The notes below the pieces were generated by a model. It saw only the letters and a program-made list of their open reading frames with translations. It was not told the origin of the DNA and did not search any database. Source: Azoarcus taiwanensis (GTDB lineage Bacteria > Pseudomonadota > Gammaproteobacteria > Burkholderiales > Rhodocyclaceae). From it: a stretch of 44,731 nt of DNA. The first letter of the stretch is position 1; the number at the start of each line of letters is the position of its first letter. The translations under genes were made by a program, and so were the position numbers. The stretch covers positions 1-44,731 of the forward strand of contig NZ_WTVM01000016.1 in assembly GCF_012910885.1 (NCBI RefSeq), in the 5' to 3' direction. Shown piece after piece: positions 16,552 through 24,985 of the stretch.

Positions 16552-17231
16552 ATGAACGACATCACTTCGCGTTCGGCGGCAGCCAGGGCGGCGATTATGG
16601 CGCGCGTGAGCGATGGCCTGGGTCGCGATGTGGAGCAGGTCCGCATGGCGGCTGAACGGGTGCGCGTCGCGATTTCGCAGCCTCATCCCGGCCCCAGCCC
16701 CCCCTGGAGGGCGACCTGGTTACGCGTTTCATCGCAGCCTCCGAACGCATGTCGAGCAGTGTGGCGGTTGTCGGTAGCATGGAGGAAGTGCCTGCGGCGG
16801 TTGCCGCCTGGCTCGAGGAAAGCAGACTGTCGAAGCAGGGCGTGGTATGGCCGGCGCTCGACGGGCTCGACTGGACGGGCGCAGGGCTGGCGCTGGAGTC
16901 ACGGCCGGTGCGTGAGGATGACCCCGTGGGGGTGACGGGCTGCATCTGCGCGATCGCCGAGACTGGTACCTTGATGTGCGCCAGTGCGCCGGATACCCCA
17001 TCAGCAACCAGTCTGCTGCCGGAAACCCATGTCGCGGTGGTGCCGGCCTCGCGCATCGTGCCGGGCATGGAGGAGGCGTGGGCCATGGCGCGCGCGCAGT
17101 GGGGCTCGCGACTGCCGCGGGCGATCAACTTCATTTCGGGTCCGTCTCGTACCGGCGACATCGAGATGAGCATCGTGCTCGGCGCACACGGACCTTATCG
17201 AGTGCATATCGTTGTCGTGAGCGAGATTTGA
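16552..17231 (+). pseudogene. lutC: Lactate utilisation protein C (LutC/LldG), frameshifted
   Basis: The gene opens at ATG 16552 (MNDITSRSAAARAAIMARV) and reads as LutC until a run of seven C at 16698-16704. The frame then runs out of homology and stops at 16933-16935. Reading one frame back from the C-run restores LutC without loss: PLEGDLVTRFIAASERMSSSVAVVG and then the diagnostic VTGCICAIAETGTLM and ISGPSRTGDIEMSIVLGAHGPYRVHIVVV to the stop at 17231. A single missing C explains everything. The corrected protein is about 226 residues, normal for LutC. Alternatives are a sequencing error, a -1 ribosomal slip on CCC-CCC, or re-initiation at ATG 16749 giving a 160-residue fragment. No other change disrupts the gene. 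Confidence 0.88.
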
Positions 17232-17595
17232 AGCTGTCGGTTGGCCCGAATTTCCGTCCGTGTTCCTTTCGCGGCTCACGCCGCTCCCACCCCGAAGCTG
17301 GCCTTTTCCTGTGGGAGCGGCGTAAGCCGCGAATCGATTTGTGATCCGTCACCCGGCAGAGTATTGCGGATACTGCGCATGCCGATTTTCGACCGCTTTC
17401 GCTAAAATTCGGGTAGTTTTGCGTTCTCGTTAATGACGGTGCGCTCCGCAGAGAGCTGAAAAATGAATGCACCCGGCATGCCATGGGAGGCCCCGCTGGC
17501 AGGTGTGCCGCGTTTCGCGATCGACAACCGACCCCGGCGGCAAGGCATGCAAGTCCATGCGGGAATCCCGTGCCGGTCGCCTGGAATAAGAACCT
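17232..17595 (+). promoter_or_regulatory. Gap before the first mrp operon
   Basis: It begins with an inverted REP pair (17268-17333). A weak -10 candidate TAAAAT (17403-17408) lies 190 bases before mnhA, without a good -35. The remainder is GC-rich with no supported gene; an ATG at 17463 opens a long frame that merely overlaps mnhA. Confidence 0.45.
17268..17333. repeat. Inverted pair of REP elements
   Basis: Arms at 17268-17290 (TTCGCGGCTCACGCCG...) and 17311-17333 (reverse complement with one or two changes) face each other across 20 bases. Folded together they give a stem of about 20 bp, and each arm folds alone. The position 37 bases after lutC suits a terminator or mRNA stabiliser. The core matches the cluster at 12386-12526. 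Confidence 0.85.
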
Positions 17596-20451
17596 ATGAG
17601 TCTTGCCCTGATCGTCATGCTGCCCTTTCTCGGGGCAGTTCTGCCTGCGCTGATGATTCGCGCCGGCCGCGGCGCCTGTGCGATCGCGACCGGTTCGGTC
17701 ACGCTGCTGGCCTTTGCGCTGCTGCTGACCCATGTGCCCGCGGTGCTGCGCGGCGAGGTGGTACAGGTCGGCTGGGAGTGGCTGCCGGCGCTGGGGCTGA
17801 ACGTCACCTTCATGCTCGACGGGCTGGGGCTGCTGTTCGCCGGGCTGATTCTGGGCATCGGGCTGCTCATCATCATCTACGCCCGCTTCTATCTGTCCAA
17901 GGACGACCCGATGGGGGCGTTCTACACCTATCTGCTGCTCTTCCAGGGCGCGATGGTGGGCATTGTTATGTCGGACAACATCCTGTTGTTGCTGGTGTTC
18001 TGGGAGCTCACCAGTCTGTCGTCCTTCCTGCTGATCGGATTCTGGCGCCACCTGCCCGAAGGCCGTCAGGGCGCGCGCATGGCGCTGGCGGTAACCGGAG
18101 CGGGCGGACTGTCGATGATTGCCGGCATGCTGATCCTGGGCAATATCGCGGGTTCCTACGAGCTGTCGGTGATCCTGCAGAACCGCGAGCTGATCCAGGC
18201 GTCGCCGCTCTATCTGCCAGCCTTGATTCTGATTCTCGGCGGTTGCTTCACCAAGAGCGCGCAGTTCCCGTTCCATTTCTGGCTGCCGCATGCGATGGCG
18301 GCGCCGACGCCGGTGTCGGCCTATCTGCACTCGGCAACCATGGTCAAGGCGGGCATCTTTCTGATGGCGCGGATGTGGCCTGTGCTCGCCGGCACCGATG
18401 CGTGGTTCTACCTGGTCTCCACCGCCGGCCTGGCGACCATGGTCATTGCCGCCTGGATCGCGCTGTTCAAGGACGACCTCAAGGGGCTGCTGGCCTTCTC
18501 AACGGTCAGCCATCTCGGTCTGGTGACCATGTTGTTCGGCTTTGGCACGCCGATGGCGGCGGTCGCCGGGGTGTTTCACATCATCAACCACGCGAGCTTC
18601 AAGGCGGCCTTGTTCATGAACGCGGGCATCGTCGATCACGAGACCGGCACGCGCGACGTCAAGCGCCTCGGTGGCCTGCTGTTTCTGATGCCGATCACTG
18701 CAACGATGGCGATGATCGCGGCCGCCTCGATGGCCGGCATGCCGCTGCTCAACGGCTTTCTGTCCAAGGAGATGATGCTCGAGGAGGCGGCGCAAACCAG
18801 CTGGGCCGGGCAGGGCTGGATCGTGCCGGTGCTGGCCACGCTGGGCGCGGTGTTCTCGGTGGCGTATTCCTTCCGCTACATCGTGCACGTGTTTTTTGGT
18901 CCGAAGCGCGACGACTATCCCGCCAAGCCGCATGATCCGCCAGCCGGTCTATGGCTGCCGCCCGCGCTGCTTGTGGCACTGGTGGTGTTGATAGGCCTTT
19001 TCCCCGAAACCTTTGCCGGCGCACTGGTTCGAGTCGCTGCCGGCGCGGTGATCGGCGCCCAGGTGCCGGATTTCCACCTGTCGATCTGGCATGGATTCAC
19101 CCCGGCGCTGTGGATGTCGGTGGTCGCGGTGGTGGTCGGCCTGACGCTGCTGCGTTTGTATCCGCGTGTGCGTGCATTGTGGCAGGCCGGGCCGCACCCC
19201 GAGGCCAAGGCGATGTTCGACGCGGTCATCGATTCGGTGGTCTTGGCCAGCCGCTTGCTGGTGCTCGGCTTGCACAACGGTTCGCTGCAGCGCTATCTCG
19301 CGTTCATGATCGGTGCCGCGGTGGTGCTCGGGTTCGCGGCCTTCTTCGGCACGACCCATGCGCCGGGCGGCCGTGACACGCTGCCGGTCGGGTGGGCGGT
19401 AATGGTGCCCTGGGTCATGTTGCTGGCGACCGCACTGCTCGGCGTGGTGTTGCACCGTTACCGCTTCGTCGCGCTCATCATCATCGGGGTTGTCGGTCTG
19501 GTCGTCTCGATCGGCTTCGTCTATCTGTCGGCGCCGGATCTGGCGCTGACCCAGATCTCGGTGGAGGTCGCAACGGTGATCCTGATCCTGCTCGCCCTCT
19601 ACTTCCTGCCCAAGAGCAGCCCGATCGAGAGCACCAACGGGCGTCGCCTGCGCGACGCACTGCTGGCGGGCGTCGGCGGGCTGGGAGTCGGGGCACTCGC
19701 CTGGGCGGTGATGACGCGGGATTTCGCTACGCTGTCCGGCTATTACCTCGAACAGGCGAAACCGGCCGGGGGCGGCACCAATGTCGTGAATGTGATCCTG
19801 GTCGACTTCCGGGGCTTCGATACTTTCGGCGAGATCATTGTGCTCGGTGTCGCGGCGCTCGCGATCTTCGCGCTGCTCGACGGCGCACTGCGCGGGCGGA
19901 TCGCACGCAGCCTCGAAGGCTGGGTGCCGGACGATCCGGTGTCGGCCGACCGCCATCCGATCATGATGGTGGTGGTGACCCGGGTGATGCTGCCGCTGGC
20001 GCTGATTGTCGGCGTCTATATCTTCCTGCGCGGGCACAACATGCCGGGCGGCGGCTTCATCGCCGGTCTGGTGGTGTCGATCGCGCTGATCATGCAGTAC
20101 ATGGCGAGCGGTTTCGGCTGGGCGCAGCAGCAGATGCGGGTGGATTATCACGCAATGATCGGGGCCGGGGTGCTGATCGCCGCGGCGACCGGTATCGCTG
20201 CGATGGTCATGGGTTACCCGTTCCTGACCAGTGCCTTCGACTATTTCCATCTGCCCATCGTCGGCGAGTTCGAACTGACCAGTGCGATGCCTTTCGACAT
20301 CGGGGTATTCCTCACGGTGGTCGGCGCGGTGATGCTGGCGCTGGCGCAGTTGTCGAACATGGGTTTGCGTCTGGCGAATCTGCCGGTGAATACCCGTCCA
20401 ATGGATTTCGACCCGGCGGCGTTGCGCGCCGACGGCGGCAAGGAGCGCTGA
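17596..20451 (+). CDS. mnhA: Mrp Na+/H+ antiporter subunit A-B fusion, copy 1
   Basis: This is the large subunit of a group-2 (PhaAB-type) Mrp antiporter, which exchanges cytoplasmic Na+ (or K+) for H+. The 951-residue polytopic membrane protein has the NuoL-like core in residues 60-430, including the ion-path residues Glu137 (VFWELTS), Lys219 (CFTKSAQFPFHFWLP) and Lys250 (AYLHSATMVK). A MrpA C-terminal region follows (about 600-720, with ADLALTQISVEVATVIL), then the fused MnhB domain (about 790-940, with FLRGHNMPGGGFIAGL and FDIGVFLTVVGAVML). The MnhC start is one base past the stop. It is clearly paralogous to the gene at 24979. Confidence 0.95.
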   Translation: MSLALIVMLPFLGAVLPALMIRAGRGACAIATGSVTLLAFALLLTHVPAVLRGEVVQVGWEWLPALGLNVTFMLDGLGLLFAGLILGIGLLIIIYARFYLSKDDPMGAFYTYLLLFQGAMVGIVMSDNILLLLVFWELTSLSSFLLIGFWRHLPEGRQGARMALAVTGAGGLSMIAGMLILGNIAGSYELSVILQNRELIQASPLYLPALILILGGCFTKSAQFPFHFWLPHAMAAPTPVSAYLHSATMVKAGIFLMARMWPVLAGTDAWFYLVSTAGLATMVIAAWIALFKDDLKGLLAFSTVSHLGLVTMLFGFGTPMAAVAGVFHIINHASFKAALFMNAGIVDHETGTRDVKRLGGLLFLMPITATMAMIAAASMAGMPLLNGFLSKEMMLEEAAQTSWAGQGWIVPVLATLGAVFSVAYSFRYIVHVFFGPKRDDYPAKPHDPPAGLWLPPALLVALVVLIGLFPETFAGALVRVAAGAVIGAQVPDFHLSIWHGFTPALWMSVVAVVVGLTLLRLYPRVRALWQAGPHPEAKAMFDAVIDSVVLASRLLVLGLHNGSLQRYLAFMIGAAVVLGFAAFFGTTHAPGGRDTLPVGWAVMVPWVMLLATALLGVVLHRYRFVALIIIGVVGLVVSIGFVYLSAPDLALTQISVEVATVILILLALYFLPKSSPIESTNGRRLRDALLAGVGGLGVGALAWAVMTRDFATLSGYYLEQAKPAGGGTNVVNVILVDFRGFDTFGEIIVLGVAALAIFALLDGALRGRIARSLEGWVPDDPVSADRHPIMMVVVTRVMLPLALIVGVYIFLRGHNMPGGGFIAGLVVSIALIMQYMASGFGWAQQQMRVDYHAMIGAGVLIAAATGIAAMVMGYPFLTSAFDYFHLPIVGEFELTSAMPFDIGVFLTVVGAVMLALAQLSNMGLRLANLPVNTRPMDFDPAALRADGGKER

Positions 20452-20452
20452 G

Positions 20453-20806
20453 ATGCTGAGCATGGAGTTCATCGTCGCAAGCACGATTGCAATGCTCACC
20501 GCCGCCGGCATCTATCTCGTGCTGCGTGCGCGCACCTTTCCGGTGGTGCTGGGGCTGGCCCTGATTACCTACGCGGTCAACGTGTTCCTGTTCGCGATGG
20601 GGCGGCTCGCGGTCAATCTGCCGCCGGTGATCCGGTCGGACGCAGCGGGTTACGCGGATCCGTTGCCGCAGGCACTGGTGCTCACCGCCATCGTGATCTC
20701 CTTCGGCATGACGGCGGTCATCGTCGTCATGGCTCTGCGCGCCTGGCTGGAGAGCGGCAACGACCATGTCGATATCGAGCAGCCGGGTTCGGAGGGCGAG
20801 CAATGA
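20453..20806 (+). CDS. mnhC: Mrp antiporter subunit C (NuoK-like), copy 1
   Basis: MnhC resembles the NuoK subunit of complex I and forms part of the proton path. The 117-residue product has three transmembrane helices: about 5-24, 30-50 (VVLGLALITYAVNVFLFAMG) and 72-97. It carries the family motif DPLPQALVLTAIVI. It starts one base after mnhA and its stop overlaps the mnhD start (ATGA), the usual tight coupling in mrp operons. An internal ATG at 20462 could also serve. Confidence 0.93.
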   Translation: MLSMEFIVASTIAMLTAAGIYLVLRARTFPVVLGLALITYAVNVFLFAMGRLAVNLPPVIRSDAAGYADPLPQALVLTAIVISFGMTAVIVVMALRAWLESGNDHVDIEQPGSEGEQ

Positions 20807-22323
20807 ACCACTGGATCATCCTGCCGCTGCTGCTGCCGGCGCTGGTCGCCCCGCTGATCGCGCTCGCGGTGCGCCACGATATCGTGCTGGCGCGTGTTTT
20901 CTCTGTGGCGTCGGCGGTGCTGATGCTGGTCCTCGGCCTGATCCTGATGGGGTCGGTCGTCGACGGATCGGTGGTGACCTAGGCGCTGGGCAACTGGCCG
21001 GCACCGTTCGGTATCGTCCTGGTGCTTGATCGCCTCGCCGCACTGATGCTGGTGCTCACGGCGGTGCTCGGGCTCTTCGTGTTGCTCTACGCGATCAACG
21101 GCTGGGACAAGCGTGGGCGTCACTTCCATCCGCTGTTCCAGTTTCAGCTACTGGGCATCAACGGCGCCTTCCTCACTGGTGACCTGTTCAACCTCTTCGT
21201 GTTCTTCGAGATCCTGCTCATTGCCTCCTATGGCTTGATGGTGCACGGCGGTGGTGCGTTGCGGGTGCGGGCCGGGGTGCAGTACGTGGTGATGAACCTC
21301 GTCGGCTCCAGCGTGTTCCTGATTGCGGTTGGCCTGATCTATAGCGTCACCGGCACGCTCAACATGGCGGATCTGGCCTTGCGTGTCCCCGAGGTGGCAG
21401 CGGGTGATCGCGCCCTGCTGCACACCGGCGCGCTGTTGTTGCTGCTGGTGTTCGCGGTCAAGGCAGCGCTGGTACCGGTTCAGTTCTGGCTGCCGGGCAC
21501 CTACGCCAACGCGCCGGCACCGGTGGCTGCACTGTTCGCGATCATGACCAAGGTCGGGGCGTACTCCATCATCCGCATGTACACCCTGGTGTTCGGCGAT
21601 GGTGCCGGCGAGGTCGGTGCGCTGGCCGGCGAGTGGCTGGTGCCGGCGGCGTTGGTGACGCTGGTGCTCGGCATGCTCGGCGTGCTCGCGGCGCGCAGCC
21701 TGGGGCAGATGGTGAGCTTCGCCGTGGTCGGCTCGATGGGTACCCTGCTGGTTGCGGTCGGCATGTTCTCGCCAAAGGCGATGTCGGCGGCGCTTTATTA
21801 CCTCCTGCATTCCACGCTGGCTGCAGGCGCACTGTTCCTGATCGTCGATCTGGTCACCCAGCGCCGAGGCAAGCACGCCGACACCTTCTCGCTCGCGCCA
21901 CGGTTCATCCATGGTGGCCTGATCGCCGGCGTCTTTTTCGTCGGCGCGATTGCGATGACCGGCATGCCTCCGCTGTCCGGCTTTCTCGGCAAACTCCTGA
22001 TCCTCGACGCGATTCGCGACGGCGCGGTCGCGGTCTGGGTGTGGGGGCTGGTGTTGTCGACTTCGCTGATTGCGATCATCGGTTTCGCGCGGGGGGGGAG
22101 CACGCTCTTCTGGAAGAGCACCTCGGTCGAGGGCGTCTTGCCAGCGGAGCGGCGGGGCGGCGATGCGTTGCCCTTCGTGTCGGTCGGCATGCTGCTCGGC
22201 ATGCTGGTGCTGCTGACGGTGTTCGCTGGCCCGGTGACCGTTTATCTGGAGGAGACCTCGATGCAGCTTTTTGCGCCGAGTGGCTACATCAATGCGGTAC
22301 TCGGCAGTGGGGGAATGCGCTGA
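20803..22323 (+). pseudogene. mnhD: Mrp antiporter subunit D (NuoM/N-like), copy 1, interrupted by an in-frame amber codon
   Basis: The gene begins at ATG 20803 (overlapping the mnhC stop) as MNHWIILPLLLPALVAPL and would encode 506 residues. Codon 60 is TAG (20980-20982), in VVT-stop-ALGNWPAPFGIVLVLDRL. A tyrosine (TAC or TAT) would be the simplest original residue. The frame on both sides is intact and homologous, including TGDLFNLFVFFEILLIASY, KAALVPVQFWLPGTYANAPAPV and the MPPLSGFLGK segment. So this is a single nonsense change rather than decay. A GTG at 21022 could restart translation and give a protein lacking the first two helices. Alternatives are sequencing error or amber suppression. 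The stop is followed in ATG overlap by mnhE. Confidence 0.88.
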
Positions 22324-22841
22324 TGGCGACGCACAAGAACGAGCGCAGTTTCCTGCAGCGCTGGCTGCCACATCCCTTGCTGACGATCGTGCTGGTAGTG
22401 CTGTGGATGCTGCTGCTCAACAGTTTCACGATGGGTGGGTTGGTGATGGGGCTCTTCCTCGGTATCGTGATCCCCATCATCACCAGCAACTTCTGGCCGG
22501 AGCGGCCGCCAATCCGGGCCTATGGCAAGGCGCTCGCCTTCATGCTGCTGGTCGCGTGGGATGTGATAGTCGCGAACATCCATGTCGCACGCCTGATTCT
22601 CTTCCGCCGTGCGGACCAGTTGCATACCCGTTGGGTCACGGTGCCGCTGGAGCTCGACTCGCCCGAGGCGATCACCGTGCTCGCCGGTACGATCACGATG
22701 ACCCCGGGCACCGTCAGCAGCGACCTTTCGGCCGACGGCCGCAGCCTGCTGGTGCATTGCCTGGACGCACCGGATGCCGAAGAGGCGGTGATGCAGATGA
22801 AGTCGCGCTACGAGACGCGCCTCAAGGAGATCTTCCAATGA
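22323..22841 (+). CDS. mnhE: Mrp antiporter subunit E, copy 1
   Basis: MnhE is a small subunit required for Mrp assembly and activity. The 172-residue protein has a hydrophobic N-terminal half with helices at about 20-40, 42-60 and 66-90, followed by a cytosolic domain with the family segments VIVANIHVARLIL and TMTPGTVSSDLSADGRSLLVHCLD. Its ATG overlaps the mnhD stop (TGATG), and its own stop overlaps the mnhF start (ATGA), so it lies inside an unbroken coupled chain. If the amber codon in mnhD is real, polarity could lower expression from here on. Confidence 0.93.
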   Translation: MATHKNERSFLQRWLPHPLLTIVLVVLWMLLLNSFTMGGLVMGLFLGIVIPIITSNFWPERPPIRAYGKALAFMLLVAWDVIVANIHVARLILFRRADQLHTRWVTVPLELDSPEAITVLAGTITMTPGTVSSDLSADGRSLLVHCLDAPDAEEAVMQMKSRYETRLKEIFQ

Positions 22842-23107
22842 TCGATTATGCGGTGATGTTCGGTTTCTTCGCGGTGTCGGTGGCGCTGGTACTCAATCTG
22901 TGGCGCCTGCTGTCGGGGCCGTCGCTGATGGATCGCGTACTGGCGATCGACACCATGGTCATCAACTCGATCGCGCTGATCATCCTGTTCGGCATCCAGC
23001 AGCGCACCACGGTGTTCTTCGAGTCCGCGCTGCTGTTTGCGATGTTCGGTTTCATCTCCACGGTCGCCTATTGCCGCTTCGTGCTGCGTGGCGACGTCAT
23101 CGAGTGA
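22838..23107 (+). CDS. mnhF: Mrp antiporter subunit F, copy 1
   Basis: MnhF is a three-helix subunit of the antiporter. The 89-residue product shows helices at about 4-24, 33-53 and 58-80, and the conserved signature LSGPSLMDRVLAIDTM (about 25-40). It overlaps the mnhE stop by four bases. It is 20 residues shorter than the copy at 30248, which has a charged tail. Confidence 0.93.
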   Translation: MIDYAVMFGFFAVSVALVLNLWRLLSGPSLMDRVLAIDTMVINSIALIILFGIQQRTTVFFESALLFAMFGFISTVAYCRFVLRGDVIE

Positions 23108-23116
23108 GGTAGTGGC

Positions 23117-23521
23117 ATGTCCTTTGTCCTCGAATTCATCGTGTCGCTGCTGATCGTGCTCGGTGGCGTCTTTGTGCTCGTCGGATCGGTCGGCCTGGTC
23201 AAGCTGCCAGACCTGATGACCCGGCTGCACGCCCCCACCAAAGCGACGACGCTCGGATTGGGTGGTGTGCTGTTGGGTTCCATGCTGTTCTTTCTCGGCG
23301 CCGAGGGCGAGCTGTCGATCCATGAAGTGTTGATTACGCTGTTCCTATTCATTACGGCGCCGGTATCGGCGCACTTCATTGCCAAGGCCTGGTTGCATCG
23401 CCACCCGGAACACAAGGGTGAGCTGTCTCCGACGGGACGCCGTTATGGCTGGAGTACCTATGACCCGGGGCCGGGCGATCAAGTCGGCGAAGGCCGACGT
23501 GACGCGGTTCGCCGGTCCTGA
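23117..23521 (+). CDS. mnhG: Mrp antiporter subunit G, copy 1
   Basis: MnhG completes the first antiporter operon. The 134-residue protein has three helices (about 7-29, 43-62 and 70-92) and the family signature [19 protein letters not shown] hydrophilic 40-residue C-terminal tail ([20 protein letters not shown]) follows. It starts nine bases after mnhF. The next gene, an RluF-like enzyme, begins 14 bases later, so it may be the last member of the same transcript. Confidence 0.92.
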   Translation: MSFVLEFIVSLLIVLGGVFVLVGSVGLVKLPDLMTRLHAPTKATTLGLGGVLLGSMLFFLGAEGELSIHEVLITLFLFITAPVSAHFIAKAWLHRHPEHKGELSPTGRRYGWSTYDPGPGDQVGEGRRDAVRRS

Positions 23522-23535
23522 TCAGGAGTGAAGCC

Positions 23536-24678
23536 ATGAGCGACAACAAGACATCCGGCAAGAACTCGGATGAGCAGGTAACCGATGCAAACGAGAAACC
23601 GCGCAAGACGCTGAGAGCAGCCAGCCCACGCGATGACAATGCCGAGTCCGGCCGACGCCAAGGGCTACGAACCCGCTTTCGGCCGGGCGGCTTGAAGCCG
23701 GTGCGGGGCGAGCGCACGGCCGATGATGGTCCGAATGGCGATAAGGCTGCCGAAGCGCGCGGGACAAGGACGACTGAGACTGGAGCCCCCGATTCCGAAC
23801 AACGCCCGCGCGACCAGCGTGCGCCCGGAACGGATCGGGCGCAGCGCGCAGCCAGCGACAAGCGCTTCGCTGCACCACGCCACACAGAGCCGCGCCCGGA
23901 GCGCCCGGAGCGCCCGCAGAAGCCGGTTAGAACCGATGTGGGTGAGGATCCGCGCGGTGTCAGGCTTTCGAAACTCATGGCCGAGCGTGGGCTGTGTTCG
24001 CGGCGCGAGGCCGACTGGATCATTGAGCGGGGCTGGGTGTTCGTCGATGGTCGCCGTGTCAGCGAGCTGGGTGTCCGCGTGTCGCCCGACGTCGGGATCG
24101 AGCTCGCGCCGGAAGCCGCGCGGCGTCAGGCCGAAAGGGTGACCATTTTGCTTCACAAACCGGTCGGCTATGTATCTGGTCAGGCCGAGGACGGTCACGA
24201 GCCCGCGGTGGTGTTGATCGGACCGGACAACCAGTTCGACCGGGACCAGGCGCAGCGTTTTCATCGTTCGCATCTGCGTGGCCTCGCCCCTGCGGGGCGG
24301 CTCGACATTGATTCCACCGGCCTGCTGGTGCTGACCCAGGACGGGCGCATCGCGCGGGCTCTGATCGGGGATGACTCCAAGGTCGAAAAGGAGTACCTGG
24401 TACGCGTCGAGGGCGAACTCGATGCCGAAGGGCTCGCATTGCTCAACCACGGGCTCGAACTGGATGGTCGCAAGCTGCGTCCGGCGAAAGTCGAGCGCCT
24501 GAACGAGGATCAATTGCGATTCGTGCTTAGAGAAGGGCGCAAACGGCAGATTCGCCGCATGTGCGAGTTGGTGGGACTGCGCGTGACCGGACTCAAGCGG
24601 GTGCGCATCGGCAGAGTCAAGCTCGGTGACCTGCCGCTGGGGGAGTGGCGCTTCTTGCGGGGCGATGAGAGCTTCTGA
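23536..24678 (+). CDS. rluF: rRNA pseudouridine synthase, RluF-like, with long disordered N-terminus
   Basis: This enzyme should convert a uridine to pseudouridine in 23S rRNA; RluF of E. coli targets U2604. The 380-residue protein starts with about 138 residues of low-complexity, Arg/Pro/Glu/Asp-rich sequence without predicted fold. An S4 RNA-binding domain follows (about 140-195, [17 protein letters not shown]), then the catalytic domain (about 203-375) with Asp257 in [17 protein letters not shown] and [17 protein letters not shown]. The C-terminal ...[13 protein letters not shown] pattern favours RluF over RsuA/RluB/RluE, though these are close. It lies between two mrp operons, 14 bases after mnhG of the first, and has no obvious functional link to ion transport. 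Confidence 0.88.
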   Translation: MSDNKTSGKNSDEQVTDANEKPRKTLRAASPRDDNAESGRRQGLRTRFRPGGLKPVRGERTADDGPNGDKAAEARGTRTTETGAPDSEQRPRDQRAPGTDRAQRAASDKRFAAPRHTEPRPERPERPQKPVRTDVGEDPRGVRLSKLMAERGLCSRREADWIIERGWVFVDGRRVSELGVRVSPDVGIELAPEAARRQAERVTILLHKPVGYVSGQAEDGHEPAVVLIGPDNQFDRDQAQRFHRSHLRGLAPAGRLDIDSTGLLVLTQDGRIARALIGDDSKVEKEYLVRVEGELDAEGLALLNHGLELDGRKLRPAKVERLNEDQLRFVLREGRKRQIRRMCELVGLRVTGLKRVRIGRVKLGDLPLGEWRFLRGDESF

Positions 24679-24978
24679 CGAAGCCCTGGTGCGATTGCTC
24701 TGTTTCGAGATCCCATCAGGGTTCACCCTAATTCGATGACGGCCCGCGGTCGTGCAGTCTAAGTGGCCCCCCGCGGCGCTGAATGGGTCGCGGGAACCTC
24801 GTGCGGTTTCTTTGGGTCGGATTCTGCTCGCGAGCGGGGGCCGGCGTCCAAGGTCCCATTTTGCTTTGTTGCGGCGAACCCCGGGGTTCGCATTGTCGTG
24901 TCGTTCCGAGGGAAGCGGAGCGGCGATGATCGAGGGAGGTAAGCGAATGAACCTGTCGATTGGTCGGGAGGCGGACAT
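24679..24978 (+). promoter_or_regulatory. Gap before the second mrp operon
   Basis: These 300 bases are GC-rich and contain an 18-bp perfect palindrome (24874-24891) and, at the 3' end, a short ORF with a strong ribosome site that overlaps the mnhA start. I could not assign a convincing -35/-10 pair. Confidence 0.45.
24874..24891. promoter_or_regulatory. 18-bp perfect palindrome upstream of the second mrp operon
   Basis: GCGAACCCCGGGGTTCGC is fully symmetric and lies 88 bases before the mnhA start. It might be an operator or part of a leader hairpin. No loop is available for a stable RNA hairpin without opening the central bases. Confidence 0.4.
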
Positions 24979-24985
24979 ATGCTGA
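24947..24985 (+). CDS. Possible 12-residue leader peptide coupled to mnhA copy 2
   Basis: ATG 24947 follows a strong GGGAGGT site and encodes MNLSIGREADIC. Its stop (24983-24985) overlaps the first codons of mnhA, whose own start at 24979 has a weaker GGGAGG-derived context inside this ORF. The layout suits translational coupling. An in-frame ATG at 24926 would lengthen it to 19 residues. Coding status is unproven. Confidence 0.35.
   Translation: MNLSIGREADIC

Noticed and set aside
17463-18935. Long plus-strand frame overlapping mnhA copy 1
   Set aside because: Its composition is an Arg/Gly/Ala-rich shadow of mnhA in a GC-rich genome; mnhA is clearly the coding frame.
18949-20511. 520-codon antisense frame in mnhA copy 1, and similar His/Arg/Gln-rich antisense frames across both mrp operons
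   Set aside because: These follow from codon bias of hydrophobic membrane proteins on the opposite strand and have no homology.
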